Part shown: in pieces, positions 20,530 through 31,755 of the stretch
Layout: every line of letters starts with the position of its first letter
Position numbering within the stretch: position 1 is the stretch's first letter
Source: Adiantum capillus-veneris
Taxonomy: Eukaryota > Streptophyta > Polypodiopsida > Polypodiales > Pteridaceae
Direction of reading: 5' to 3'
Length of the DNA: 64,000 nt
Assembly (NCBI GenBank): GCA_014529385.2
Contig: CM043970.1
Location: forward strand, 48,325,779 to 48,389,778
Notes under the pieces: model-generated
The model's database searches: none
Told to the model about the DNA's origin: nothing
Seen by the model: only the letters and a program-made list of their open reading frames with translations
Made by a program: the position numbers and the translations under genes

Positions 20530-20993
20530 GAGAGAGAGTAGAGGAGAGCTTCAAAGTTGAGAGGGTGGAAGAGGGAGAGAGTGGGTAGAGAGACTCAAGG
20601 GTAGAGCTTGAGCGTAGCGAGACTCAAGGGTAGAGAGAGTCGAGACTCAAGGGTAGAGCTTGCCGAAGGTAGATTGTAGACGGTAGAGAGGAGAGGCTTG
20701 AGCCTTGATTGAAGTTGAGAGACCCAAAGGGTGCTTTTATAGCCTCCCCCCAAAGAGGAGAGAGAGAGTAGAGGAGAGCTTCAAAGTTGAGAGGGTAGAA
20801 GAGGGAGAGAGTGGGTAGAGAGACTCAAGGGTAGAGCTTGAGCTTAGCGAGACTCAAGGGTAGAGCTTGAGCTTAGCGAGACTCAAGGGTAGAGCTTGCC
20901 AAAGGTAGACCGTAGACGGTAGAGAGGAGAGGCTTGAGCCTTGATTGAAGTTGAGAGACCCAAAGGGTGCTTTTATAGCCTCCCCCCAAAAAA
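20530..20993 (-). promoter_or_regulatory. Tandemly duplicated hAT promoter region
   Basis: A unit of about 230-236 bp occurs twice in a row (about 20530-20760 and 20761-20993). Each copy ends with GGCTATAAAAGCACC on the minus strand (TATA cores at 20741-20734 and 20977-20970), upstream of the transposase. Each unit also holds shorter internal repeats of gagactcaagggtagagctt. Confidence 0.7.
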
Positions 20994-21254
20994 CAGACGT
21001 TGGGCTGCCTTTCTGTCCGTTTGAAACGGCCAAAAATTCAAATTTTAAAAATTGGACCGTTCCTTGCTGTCGGCCGTTTTTCGATCTGTCCCCTATCGCC
21101 GTCCGGTCCGCCGTCCTCGGTACGGCAGCTTGCGTTCTTGCCTGTCGGATGCTCAGCCGGCCGTTCCTACCCGTTCAGCTCTGTCCCCGACCCGGTTACG
21201 GCCGTCCCCCGTCCCTAAGCCCCGTCCCCTCCCTCCCCTGTAACTATGGTCAGA

Positions 21255-21380
21255 TGGACTCTCCAAGAGTTCAGAGGCAGTCTCTACCTAAGGAGAGTCA
21301 TTGAACAGTTTTCTTGCCCTCTCTATCCTAGTAGCAGCAGCAACAAAGTCCTCCAGAGTGGCTTCAGGTTGGAGACTCTG
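21255..21380 (-). pseudogene. Gag fragment related to family B copy 1
   Basis: About 125 bp match 9060-9180 closely (gtagcagcagcaacaaagtc, gtggcttcagg, gtctctacctaaggagag). This encodes the LRPEASLEDF region of a Gypsy Gag on the minus strand. It lies between the hAT right end and family C leader sequence. Confidence 0.7.
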
Positions 21381-21385
21381 AAACC

Positions 21386-21804
21386 GGCCCATAGGGCGGT
21401 AGACTTTGGCTTTCACCCGAAATTCTTTACTTTAGACACACACAGATAGTACTTTGGAAAGATAACCTGCGACGGGAATTTACACTTAAGCACACACATG
21501 GCTCGGAAGCTAGAATGCTCGAGCAGACGCTGACAACCTGTAGGCCCCAAAATTGGCGCCCCTTTCGGTATTTCTTTCTTTATGAGGGTAATTACAAAGA
21601 AGAGTCCTAGGAATTCTTTGCCTGTATCTAGCTAGATACTACTTGTTCTGGCAAAATTTCAGCAGCATAACAGTCCCAAAACTTGCCCGAAACCAATTCC
21701 CTTGCTGGAACTCACTTCCACTGACATAAACCCTTTGATTTCTGCCCAAAAACAGTAAATTCAGCACGCTGTATTTATTGGTTTTTGCCCCGTTTTCAAT
21801 CCTT
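21386..21804 (-). repeat. Family C leader and LTR end (minus copy)
   Basis: Inverted counterpart of 18045-18240, including the ggcgcc block at 21554. The LTR is split at 21804 by family B copy 2 and resumes after the tcctt duplication at 25915. Confidence 0.75.
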
Positions 21805-22376
21805 TGTAGCGCGGATAATGTGTCGTGCCCTCTACAGTGTGGGTGTTCCCCAGTGCAATGTGCGTGATAATCTCACTCAACAAACAGAAACTCTCTCAAC
21901 AGAATGAAATACAAGAAACAATGGATAATAACAGAGACACAGCAGTAGACCAGAACAGGTGGACTCGACTAACTCAAAGGACCATGTACAGACTCTGGAG
22001 TGGCAGCACACTCAGCTCCAGCCCAAGACTCACAGGTACAAAATAGGGTGTCGAGGCTCAGATGTGCATGGATGGTGTAGCAGTGCTCTGTGTAAGACTC
22101 TCTAGACGACTACGTGCAAGATAAGATGGAACTGTCCCAAAACGACTACTGATATGTACCACCATAGGAGCCACCAACGGCCCATAAATGTCCAGCCAGC
22201 TAAGTCTATCTCCAAACTGAGTGGTGGTGGTGACCTGGCCACGACGTCCACTAGACCACCGTAGGTACCCTGCCACGTGTCACTCCCAGTCAAAGGGTCC
22301 GTCCAGTGTGAACCAGACCAACTGTAGCTAACTGTCCAACTGCCTGTCCTGTGAAGTGACACTGTAGCAGGCTACA
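21805..22376 (-). repeat. Family B copy 2, 3' LTR
   Basis: 572 bp. Identical boundaries to 25338-25909. Preceded in the element by a GGCGGGCAACC end, the same bases that precede the LTRs at 5611 and 58938. Confidence 0.93.
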
Positions 22377-22481
22377 GGTTGCCCGCCACAAGACTGGTCA
22401 CCGTCTCGGTGAGCCAAAACTGAATGAAACTGCAAAAGTAACTATATGTACCATGAAAGATGAGGTAAGAGCACAATCTTG

Positions 22482-24652
22482 TCACCCAAGGGAAAGGGTC
22501 GTCCCCACTGCTGCTCCAGAAGCTTCCGGAGCGGGAGGAGCCATCATATCAATAGTGTAACCATGCGGTTGCTGTCCTGTGCTTTGCATACCTTGATTTC
22601 CTGTGGTTGTAGCAGCCATCTGTTGCACAGCGGATGGGAGTACCTGCCCTGAAGTGAACTCCGGACGCCTAGTAACGCAACCATGGCGGTGTGCACCAGT
22701 AACACTGTCACAGCAAGGAACACTCTGGCTCTGCATGTGTGGCATCTGGATCTGAGACTCTTGCTGAGTGAAGTACTGGACCTGGGGCTGTGGGTAGTGT
22801 CCATGAACTGCTGAGAGTGCTGAGAGGGACCTGTTGGGTAGTGTCCCATGAACTGTTGAGAGGGCTGAGAGGGACCTGCTGGGTAGTGTCCCATGAACTG
22901 CTGAGAGGGCTGAGAGGGACCTGGTGGCGCTGCAAAGGTGGCTGGACTCTGGACCTGTATCCCTGGCCTAGTCCATCCATATCCCACAGTAGCCTGGGTA
23001 GGCCTGTTATCATACATAAGCATTTCTTGAAATCCTTGCACCTGTGCTTTGAGGTCATCAATAATTCTCGACTTTATCTTCAATGCCTGCTGTAGTGCAA
23101 AAATCGTTGCATCTCGATCTGCGATGGCACTCTCGGCAACTCGCAGGGATCCCTCCATAGCTGCGTATGTGGCGGAGTGATGCTGGTGGGTTGCAGCTAG
23201 CTGCTCCACGCCTAGCTCGATGGTGGCAATAGCAGCTCTGGAGTCCTGAAGCAACTTCTCTGAAAGCTGAAACAGAGAAGTGGAGTCGGTCCTACCTGAA
23301 GATCCCTCAGATGGATGTGATGCTGGAGGGCGCACATGTGGCATTGCCGGCGAGCTAAAAGTAGGTGCAGATCGTGGCACAACCGGCGAGCTAGAAGTAG
23401 GGACACTCGGTGTAGAAGGTGCTTCAGAGATTGTTGTTGTAGGTTCAGCGAGTGATATGTTGACCGGTGTATGAGTGAAGATGGGAGAAGAAGGAAGAGG
23501 ATCCTGAATGGGTGAAGTGACCATCCTGTCCTGAGGAGCGGCAGTAGACACTGGTGTCGGCACAGCAGAACCAGGTGTAGCAGTGGACGTATGACGCTGA
23601 AGATGTACCCTAGTCTGCTGTCTCTCAGAAACTGGCAAGGAGAGTAGAGACTTCACTATATCCTTCATCACTTTCGCCTTGATCTTCTTTTTCTTGGTGA
23701 CTGTGGGGTCTACTTGCATGCTCACGGGTTTCCTTTTCCCTTTCGAGGTTCCCTGTTCCTCATCCACTTCATTTATGTTGATAGGTATGTTTATGATACA
23801 TGCCAAGAGAGGCGCCGCAAAACATCTAAAAGTTAACTGCACAGACTGCACTTGGGCCCGAAATCTTCTAGCCCTAGACTGCAGAGAGCTGAAGAGAATT
23901 TGGTGGAATCCACATGGGATAGTGTGGATTAAACAGTATAGCCCGTCGCAGTGGGAGAATGTAGTGAGAATATCTGTTTGTACCTTGTCTTCTTTGGCAT
24001 CCCGAGCCAGAAAGTAATACCTGAAGATTGCGAGAAGCCGTCTGTTTCGCTCATAATTTGGGTGATCCGAGCTCAATAGCTCTTTACATGCTTGAATTGT
24101 CGCGTCCTTGGACAACAAAGAGAAAGTGCGAGTAGTAGACTTCACAGCTGGAAAGTTGGTCATACCCATGGCATGGCCAAGCCTTGTAGCTGTTAGCTTG
24201 TGGCCCCGGACCTTTGGAAAGTTTTTTAGCAGTTGATGTATCAGTTCTGCTGGAATAGTATCAGGTAAATTTGCATCAGCCAATTCTGTGAGACCCAGAG
24301 TCTGTAGCTGAGCAGTCGAAAGCACCTCAGTGAGAGATGGTCGAGGTTGCTGCATATGAAAATGTAATGAAAATGCTGTGCGATTTTTTGAAGAAGCAGG
24401 CCTCTTGATTTCATGAGTGATAATTTGCGGCTTTTCTTTTTTCTGAGCCACCTTTGATTGTTCCTCTGGATCACTGGAAGCACCTGACTCTGAATTTACA
24501 TCTGAATCCTCAGATGTTGCTGAGTCTGCTTTGTAGCTTTCATCACTTGGGTCACTGGAGGTAAAGTCATCTATGTCATGGTTGCTGCCGCTTGCAGATA
24601 CTTCATCTGCTTCGCTCTCTGATTGTTCAACCCGAGCTTTTCTCCTCTTCAT
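22482..24652 (-). CDS. Family B cargo ORF, about 700 residues, family not recognised
   Basis: Starts at 24652 and is open for 702 codons to 22544. An apparent one-base loss near 22801 diverts the frame; the other frame ends at 22482 with APPAPEASGAAVGTTLSLG, an ending also seen in family B copy 4 (near 58760), so 22482 is probably the true end. Layout: acidic Ser/Asp/Glu-rich N-terminus (1-85), basic patch, a globular part about 100-290 (LTATRLGHAMGMTNFPAV, YERNRRLLAIFRYYFLARDA), a Lys-rich segment with KKKKIKAK that looks like a nuclear signal, a Ser/Thr/Pro-rich stretch, a coiled-coil-like segment about 460-560, and three repeats of GPSQPSQQFMGHYP. It could be a captured host protein or a plant-transposon ORF; I cannot tell. 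Confidence 0.65.
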
Positions 24653-25337
24653 CTCTACCTTTTTCTTGCTACTTCCTTCTTGCTACCCCTGCCATGTGAG
24701 GTCTGATGACAAACAGAGGATGACAAACAAAGCCGCTGAGTAGCCAATGGAAAAGTAGTAGGATGCAGACGAGTTAGATTTCTTTTGCTAAATCGTTAGG
24801 CTGGGCGAGTAATTTAAGGTAGGGTAAATTCGAACCAGGCGAAAGTGGGCGGTTAGGGCGAGAGGGCGCTGGGAGAGGGTAGGGGTGAGAGGGGAGGATA
24901 GGGGCAAGAGGGGGTGCGGGAGAGGGTAGGGGGCGAGAGGGGAGGAGAGGAGAGGGTAGGGGGCGAGGGGTGAGGATAAGGACGAGAGGGGGGGATAGGG
25001 GTGAGAGGGGTGTGGGAGAGGGTAGGGGCGAGATGTTTGGATAGGGGCGAGAGGGGAGGATAGGAGAGGGTAGGGGGCGAGAGGTGAGGATAGGGACGAG
25101 AGGGGTGTGGGAGAGGGTAGGGGGCGAGTTTTAGAATAGGGGCGAGAGGGGACCAGGCCAGTAAGGCGAGAGACTAGACCAGCTAGATTAAGCTATCAAG
25201 GGTGAAACTGGACCAAACCAACAGGCTGCACAGGCGAAGCGACCAACAGGCTGCACAGGCGAAGCGAAGAAACCAGCTACTCAACAGAGTGAGACTTCAG
25301 TTGAGGTCCCACCGTGATCGCCAAAAATGAGAGCACC
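24653..25337. repeat. Family B copy 2 leader with G-rich array
   Basis: From about 24830 to 25150 the plus strand is an array of GGGGCGAGAGGGG, GGATAGGGGC and GGGAGAGGGTAGG words, similar in composition to 6040-6390. On the element's own strand this is a C-rich 5' leader. The end next to the LTR (25300-25337) holds the primer-binding region tggcgatcacggtgggac read on the minus strand. Confidence 0.6.
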
Positions 25338-25909
25338 TGTAGCGCGGATAATGTGTCGTGCCCTCTACAGTGTGGGTGTTCCCCAGTGCAATGTGCGTGA
25401 CAATCTCACTCAACAAACAGAAACTCTCTCAACAGAATGAAATACAAGAAACAATGGATAATAATAGAGACACAGCAGTAGACCAGAACAGGTGGACTCG
25501 ACTAACTCAAAGGACCATGTACAGACTCTGGAGTGGCAGCACACTCAGCTCCAGCCCAAGACTCACAGGTAAAAAATAGGGTGTCGAGGCTCAGATGTGC
25601 ATGGATGGTGTAGCAGTGCTCTGTGTAAGACTCTCTAGACGACTACGTGCAAGATAAGATGGAACTGTCCCAAAACGACTACTGATATGTACCACCATAG
25701 GAGCCATTAACGGCCCATAAATGTCCAGCCAGCTAAGTCTATCTCCAAACTGAGTGGTGGTGGTGACCTGGCCACGACGTCCACTAGACCACCGTAGGTA
25801 CCCTGCCACGTGTCACTCCCAGTCAAAGGGTCCGTCCAGTGTGAACCAGACCAACTGTAGCTAACTGTCCAACTGCCTGTCCTGTGAAGTGACACTGTAG
25901 CAGGCTACA
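25338..25909 (-). repeat. Family B copy 2, 5' LTR
   Basis: 572 bp, TGTAGCGCGG to GGCTACA, followed by the target duplication tcctt. See the whole-element entry for the comparison between the two LTRs. Confidence 0.93.
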
Positions 25910-25914
25910 TCCTT

Positions 25915-26951
25915 AATAGTCCCCGAACTGTCCTCTTATAGAGGGGCACTGTTCCCAATGGTTCTCGCGTGTGTATGGTGAAAAACAGTCCAATTTCAGT
26001 GCATAACCAACACTGAAAATGCACTTGTATGGTGAGGTTACACCCTCACCGGTGCCTGCTTTTGGAGCAGCAGTTAGCTACTCCCGTTCCTGCTCAGAGA
26101 GGCTCTTGCCTTAGCAAAAACACATATAACCACACTGCTGTACATGAGTCAAATAAAGAGCCTTCTTGTGGGGCATGACATTCTGCAGGTAGGGGAGAGA
26201 GAGAGAGCAGTGTAAGATGTGCAGGACATGACTTCTTGCACTACACTGTACATGAGAGGGAAAGCTTGCAGTCAGTAGCTCTTAACATGTTACAGGAGCT
26301 TGCAAATGAAGCCTCCCAGCTAGAAATCGAGCGCTACTCTTGGCTGCATGAGGAAAGTGCACCACAGTGTGCCACTTGGCACATTTATAAGCAATTTCCC
26401 GTGTTGGGCTTCCCGCTTAAAAATCCCCCGACTGGTTGCCTAGTTGACTTTGCAACAGAGTTCTAAAATGTTCCCTTTGGCATTCTGGTGGTAATGACGA
26501 GAACAGATTTCCTGGCCCAAAATAGCAGTTTCCTAATTTTTAGGAGATGCTTCTGTTGGGTTCCCACTGGTCTTCTATCCTTATTGGGACTGCATCCAAA
26601 AATGCAATGTGGCCCAACTGTCGGGTACTTTCCTTTGGTGACCCCACCTTGGCTTTGTGCCTTTATTGAGTTCACTTCCTAGTATCCACCAACTTGCTAA
26701 GTGCGACGGGGGGACCTACATGATCTTGAACTGAGCCTAGACATCCTCTTACTATACGAATTCCAGTGCCGACCAACTTCCCGCCTACGGGTGAAACTAC
26801 CGTTCACATTGGCCATACAATGTCCGGCCATTTGCAACTTCAAAAAGAGGGTCTCAAAAAGTAACAAAAATCATTGGAAAGAAACCAACAACTAAGGTTA
26901 GGAGTTGCTACGTCTCATGACATAGTTAACAGTTGCCACGTCCTCGTGACA
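25915..26951 (-). repeat. Family C LTR (minus copy), main part
   Basis: Inverted counterpart of the plus LTR at 16669-18080. On the minus strand it starts TGTCACGAGG at 26951, right after the purine tract AAGAGGGGGTA, as expected for a 3' LTR of the pol region to its right. However, leader sequence (21386-21540) follows the LTR on its left, as expected for a 5' LTR. The LTR therefore appears shared between two element bodies. Confidence 0.7.
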
Positions 26952-27204
26952 TACCCCCTCTTGAAATCGCAAACGTCCTCGATTGCATACCATAAATACA
27001 CGCCACTGATGATCTTGTGTTGTTAGCACTCTTTTATCATCGCATGTATCTGCAAGAAAGGTCGTAACACATAGATACAAATGACTTAATGAGACCTTCT
27101 ACTTTTGTCATTTCCATCTATTACACTGAATTCATATGTACATTTGATGTGCTAGCTCTATCATTACCCCTCCTTTGCACACGTTGGGCTGAGGCATAGG
27201 TAGG

Positions 27205-28470
27205 TTATAACCCAAAGGCTTCAAGGTAAAGCTGCAATACATTTTGTGACTCTGACAGTTCATGCTCTTCCGTCCACTTTGCATCCATAGGCGGATAGTT
27301 CTTGAACTTCACCAAGTAGTGTCTTGCAACCTGTCCTTTAATTTTTCTGTCCTTATGTGCCAAAACTTGCTCAGGTACCAGGATCTCATCTTGTTCCTCA
27401 ACTTCTGGCTGATCCTCATCTGGCATATCTTCTGGCACATCACCCACGAAGGGTCTTAGAAGACTCACATGAAATGCATTATGAATCTTCCACGCATCAG
27501 GCAATTTCAGCCTGTAAGCCACATCGCTGATCTTGTCAAGCACTTGAAAAGGCCCATAGTAACGCATGCTGAGCTTAGGAAACAACCGTTCCTTGCCCTT
27601 CATCTTCTTTAACCTTGCCTTCTCGAACCTTAAGAGAACCCAATCACCAGGTGATAACAGCAACTCACGACGGTGACGATCAACAATCTTTTTCTGTTTT
27701 GCCGGAGTCTTCTCCAAGGAAAATTTTAATTTTCTTGTACATCTCATCCATGTTCTCAACATATCGATCCGCCTCAAAGATCTTGTCCTTTGTACGCAAA
27801 ATGAGAGGAACTTTTTTGCCGCCTTCAACAATCTCGAAAGGTGCCTTGTCAGTCGACGAATGCACCGTATTGTTGTACGCATATTCGAGCATAGGCAAAT
27901 ACCGTTTCCACTTGCCCTTATTATCTGGCACATAGCATTTGAGCAGATCTAAGATAGTAGAATTAGCCTCTTCTGATTGTCCATCAGTTTGTGGATGAAA
28001 CGAAGACAAGAACTTGAGCATAATGCCCATGTTCTCAAACAATCCTCTCCAAGACAAACTTGTCATGCGAGGATCACGATCACTGACAATGGATTGTGGC
28101 ATACCATGGTACCTAAACACAATGTACATGAACAAGCGTGCCATCTGATCAGATTTTATCTTCTTCCTAACAGGGATAAAATGGGCTTGCTTGTTGAACC
28201 TGCAGATAATGGTCCATATACCATCATTCCTTGTTGGGGTTCTTGGAAGATCAAAGATAAAGTCCATAGCAATGCTTTCCCATGGCTTATCCGGAATCGG
28301 CAGTGGTTGTAACAACCCTCGTGTCTTTTGCTTGTTAAACTTGACCTTTTGGCAAATCATGCATGCTCGCACAAAGGCATCCACCTCTCTCCTCAAAGTA
28401 GGCCAATAGAAGAATGTCTCTACCGCTTTAACGTCACATCAATACCACGATGCCCTGCATACGGTGGGAC
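27205..28470 (-). pseudogene. Chromovirus integrase with C-terminal chromodomain
   Basis: The minus strand from about 28470 encodes, in order: a zinc-binding region (HVPP..GHRG then RACMICQ), the integrase core with MDFIFDLP (first Asp), IVSDRDPRMTS (second Asp) and SSFHPQTDGQSEEANSTI (catalytic Glu), the GPFQVL/YRLKLP module near 27540, and a chromodomain (VARHYLVKFKNYPPMDAKWTEEHEL) ending at 27205. This order defines chromodomain-bearing Gypsy elements. The frame shifts once between the core and the C-terminal part near 27720, in an A/T run, and again near 28430. Between 26952 and 27204 lie the 3' untranslated part and the polypurine tract. Confidence 0.9.
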
Positions 28471-29140
28471 ATGACTCTCTTCCATGATCTTATGTCGCAA
28501 TGGCCTAGTGACACAATGTCTACCATGCATCATCATAAAATCATCTCTGAGGAGGTAGTGCTCATGATGTTACCCCTCTTGTAACTGTTCAAAGATCCTT
28601 GCAAAATCTTCATCAGTAGCATACTGTTCCTTCATGTCATCCAACTCATGATGATAATTGTGGCTTCCATGATAACGCATCATCCACAACATTCTTCTTG
28701 CCTTCCACATGCGTAATATCTAGAAGTGGAACATAGAAAGAATGTTTGCCCATCGCATATGCTTTGACTATGTCAAGAAGTATCGCAAGGTCTGATGGTC
28801 TGTTTGGACAACAATCAACACCTAAGAGGTAGTGCTTCCAGCTATTAAGCGCACGAATCACGACAAAGAGCTCTTTCCATAGACTTGCATAGTCCTCTCT
28901 GGCCCTTGCAAAATTCGGCTTTCATAAGCTACAACTTAGCTTCAACCTTTGCGGGATCCATTTTGACACCATTCTTTGAGACTATGTGGCCAAGAAAGTG
29001 GATCTCTTCCAAGAAGAATTCACTTTTCTTAGGATTGACAAGTAACCTGCGATTGCTTAGCTCTTCGAACACAATGGTCAAGTGACGCCTATGCTCCTCT
29101 TCATTCTTCGAATAGACTATCATGTCATCAAGGACAAAAT
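28471..29140 (-). pseudogene. Chromovirus reverse transcriptase end and RNase H remains
   Basis: 29123-28929 encodes the end of the reverse transcriptase: LDDMIVYSKNEEEHRRHL (the catalytic YxDD region with the preceding residues altered to FVLDD) and FLGHIVSKNGVKMDPAK. 28861-28646 holds an RNase H relic (IRALNSWKHYLLG, ITHVEGKKNVVDDALS). Several stops and frame changes separate the pieces. The upstream two thirds of reverse transcriptase, protease and gag are missing; the homology ends at about 29140, where family B copy 3 begins. Confidence 0.8.
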
Positions 29141-30162
29141 AACTAGTAGAGCACCGGACCCTGTGTAGGGATCAACCAGTCCACCCATCCACATCTGCTC
29201 TACTACAAACAGAGAGAATTTACTTTGCTGGGAGCGAGCCAGAGCACCTCCAACCTACCTGAGCCAGACATAAGCTGAGGCCACTTCGCCTCCCTCCATG
29301 ATCCTGAGCTCTGAAAGGATTCCAAGTACCGTAGGGTATCAACACCAACTAGACCAGTTTAGGCACCACGCCTCTTTGATGCCCAACAATGAGTGTTTAG
29401 GCAAAGCCAAGTCAAAATCCCCGACGCGTTAGCCATGTAGGTCATTCAACCCCCGACGCACTAACCGTGTAGATGAGCCTAACAAAAAGAAGAGCAGACT
29501 AGCACAGGTGAGATCTTAAACTAGGTAGCTCCTTGACTCAACTCTCAGCAGAGTGAGACTTCAGTTGAGGTCCCACCGGGCGTGCCAAAAATGAGAGCAC
29601 CTGTAGCGGGAATAATGTGGCGTGCTCTATACTGTGGCTCAGCGCAATGTGCGTGAGATCTCAGTCCAGCAAAATAAACACATTGTAGACAATGAACAAC
29701 AGAGCAAGCAAGCGACTTAACAGTAGAACTTGAACAACATGGGATGCGACTAACTCAAATGAACCTGTAGACTCTGGCTGGCAGCACACTCTGCTCCAAT
29801 CCCAAAACTCGCGGGTACAACGGGGGTGTCAAGGCTCAAGATGTGGAGGGAAAGTGCAGATGTGTAGTGTAGACTCGACATGATGCTAGACTCATGACTC
29901 ATAAAACCATCTAAAACAGTGTGAATACACTAAAGAAAATGTGAGCATATATACAACGAAAAAGGGCAGCCAATGGATAACTCAAATATCTCTGGCAGTC
30001 CAGCTACACCTATCTCTACTGTGCCAGGGAAGAACTGGCCATGGTGTCCTCTAGACCACCACTCCTGCCACGTGTCAAGTCCAAGTGTAAGTTCACCCAG
30101 TGTGAACCCACGACCAACTGTAACAGCCTTTCCATGCAAAGTGACATTGTAGCCCAGCTACA
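29141..30162 (-). mobile_element. Family B copy 3, partial: 5' LTR and leader
   Basis: LTR 29602-30162 (561 bp, TGTAGCGGGAATAATG to CAGCTACA) followed on the minus strand by the leader with tggcacgcccggtgggac at the primer position. The LTR is clearly diverged from copies 1 and 2. The interior stops at 29141 against the broken chromovirus reverse transcriptase. No matching target duplication was found, so this is a truncated or recombined copy. Confidence 0.8.
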
Positions 30163-31159
30163 GATATCAAGGCTTTACCTACACATCATATGCCTGTGAA
30201 AAAATTCTACATCAATGAGTAAATGGGGGAACATGCCCAGAAATAGGCAACATGCATGATACAAGGATTTAAAATAGCTGCTACAAAGGGGTTAACTTGT
30301 AGGTTAGAGATATACAAAAACAAAGGAGGATTTTAACACTGAACATGCGGTTTAGACGAAATGTGAAAAAGCTGGGTTGAAGCTTTTTGAGTCGGCCCAA
30401 AGCTCTTTTGCACAAGTGTACAATCTCTATTTTAAGAGAACAATCTCTATTTTAAGAGACAGAACGCCATCGACCTGTTCAATAGTATTCACCGCATTCA
30501 AAAGTAGCAACCCACCTATATCTGCACCGAATTCCACCACTGCATTCTCCACGTACATTCAATATGCAATAGTCCTGATATGGTCCATGCAATTGCAAAA
30601 CGAGGTGCTCTATTCTCTCTTGCATCCGAAACATTAGCAGTTGATGTCCAACACCAAGATAGGATGCATTTCTCCTTACGAGCCCTAGAAGGAAGCTCCC
30701 ACTCGTTCTCTAGAACAAACATTAGAGGGAGGTACCACGAGAGTTATTCTGTCCATACCAGTCTCTCGATTATTGTTGAGAAAATAATATTGGGCTTGAG
30801 TCCTCATCACTGCTTCTGTTTTGGGTCATACTTTTGGAATGGATACCTGCATGCAATCGTACTTTTTCCAACACCATTCGGGCCTGCAAGATGCTGTCGA
30901 GTCCAGCTAACCTTTCTAACATGCTGAGTTTTCTGATCTATGCCATGATGCATTCATACTTTCTACTGCGTGGTCCACTAGTGGAGTCAATGTAGGCACT
31001 GAAGTCCATCTTGCTATGTGATGCCTTATATTGTGAGTGTCACAATCTTCAGAATCTCTCCTACCCATTCCATCGACTATTGTTGAAGCAGCTGCTTCAG
31101 AAGGGGAAGCGCTTCCTGCCCATTTGAAAAAGAGTCGGCCATGAATTTTCAGTTTTACT
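30163..31159 (-). other. Unassigned; contains a possible ATPase gene relic
   Basis: On the minus strand around 30890-30853 a short segment bounded by tgcag and gtatcc encodes GPNGVGKSTIA, a Walker A (P-loop) motif, as a potential 37-bp exon. A frame upstream (31167-30916) lacks motifs I recognise and includes a stop just before. An imperfect tandem repeat of caatctctattttaagaga lies near 30421-30460. I could not find the Walker B or other motifs of MutS, ABC or SMC proteins, so the gene is not identified. Confidence 0.3.
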
Positions 31160-31755
31160 TGACACACCCGCTATCATGTGTGTAAACTTTTATGGGAGCC
31201 CTGGCAGCCAAGGGGTCTTTATAAGAGTCATCAGAGAGAGCACTTACAAAGTCTGCTTCTTGAAGCACAAAAGCTGTGGGCGTATATACACACAGAGGAC
31301 TTCTAGTTTGTGGCATCGGTTGTACTCAGACTCAATTAATAAACAAATACCCTCTCTTGCTCATTTTAGTTTGTTTTGTGATTCAAGTCTTGCAGATTTG
31401 GTGACTCACCGTCTTTCCATATGACCACTTTCCGGAAGCGATTACAATGGTATCGAAGATCAGCTGCTTCCTTGCCCTCTGCAAACTTAAGCACGACCTT
31501 CCTGTAGAATATCATGGCTGTCGAGCATGAAGAACAATGTGATACCACAACTGTGGCACTTAGCTGAGTGGGCGATGACATAATCTGACGAGCGAACAGA
31601 TTGATTTGGAGGCTCATCATGCTTCTGAGTTCTCTTTATTTCCTGTTCCCTGTGCTAACTATCAACAAAATTATCATATGCCTCCTCATGATTGCATCCC
31701 TTCTCATAACCCTGTTAATATCTGTTAATAGCGCGCTGGTGATGCTTCTCAGTTT
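31160..31755 (+). repeat. Short LTR with leader, cut by the LINE insertion
   Basis: 31160-31446 (287 bp) starts TGACACACC and ends GATTACA, with a TATA-like tctttataag near 31216 and an aataaac signal near 31337. It is followed by atggtatcgaagatcagc, a decayed initiator-Met-type primer site. The leader then runs to 31755, where the non-LTR element begins. The gag-like fragment at 37980-38520 may be its continuation. Confidence 0.55.

Larger units (their letters stand above)
19561..21241 (-). mobile_element. hAT-type DNA transposon, 3' truncated
   Basis: Carries a BED zinc finger and the start of a DUF659-type hAT transposase on the minus strand, a duplicated TATA-bearing promoter region, and at its right edge (about 21241) the sequence CAGGGGAGGGAGGGG read inward, a plausible hAT terminal inverted repeat. 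The left side ends inside the transposase at the junction with family C gag (19560), so the other terminus is missing and no 8-bp duplication can be checked. Confidence 0.8.
21805..25909 (-). mobile_element. Family B copy 2: young non-autonomous LTR element with an unrelated cargo ORF
   Basis: Two LTRs of exactly 572 bp (21805-22376 and 25338-25909), TGTAGC to GCTACA, with about five differences seen by eye. They are flanked by a perfect tcctt duplication (21800-21804 and 25910-25914). The interior (22377-25337) carries one long minus-strand ORF and no gag, protease, reverse transcriptase or integrase motif. LTR similarity suggests this is the youngest complete LTR insertion in the window. 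It shares LTR type and leader structure with family B copy 1 but not its coding content. Confidence 0.93.
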
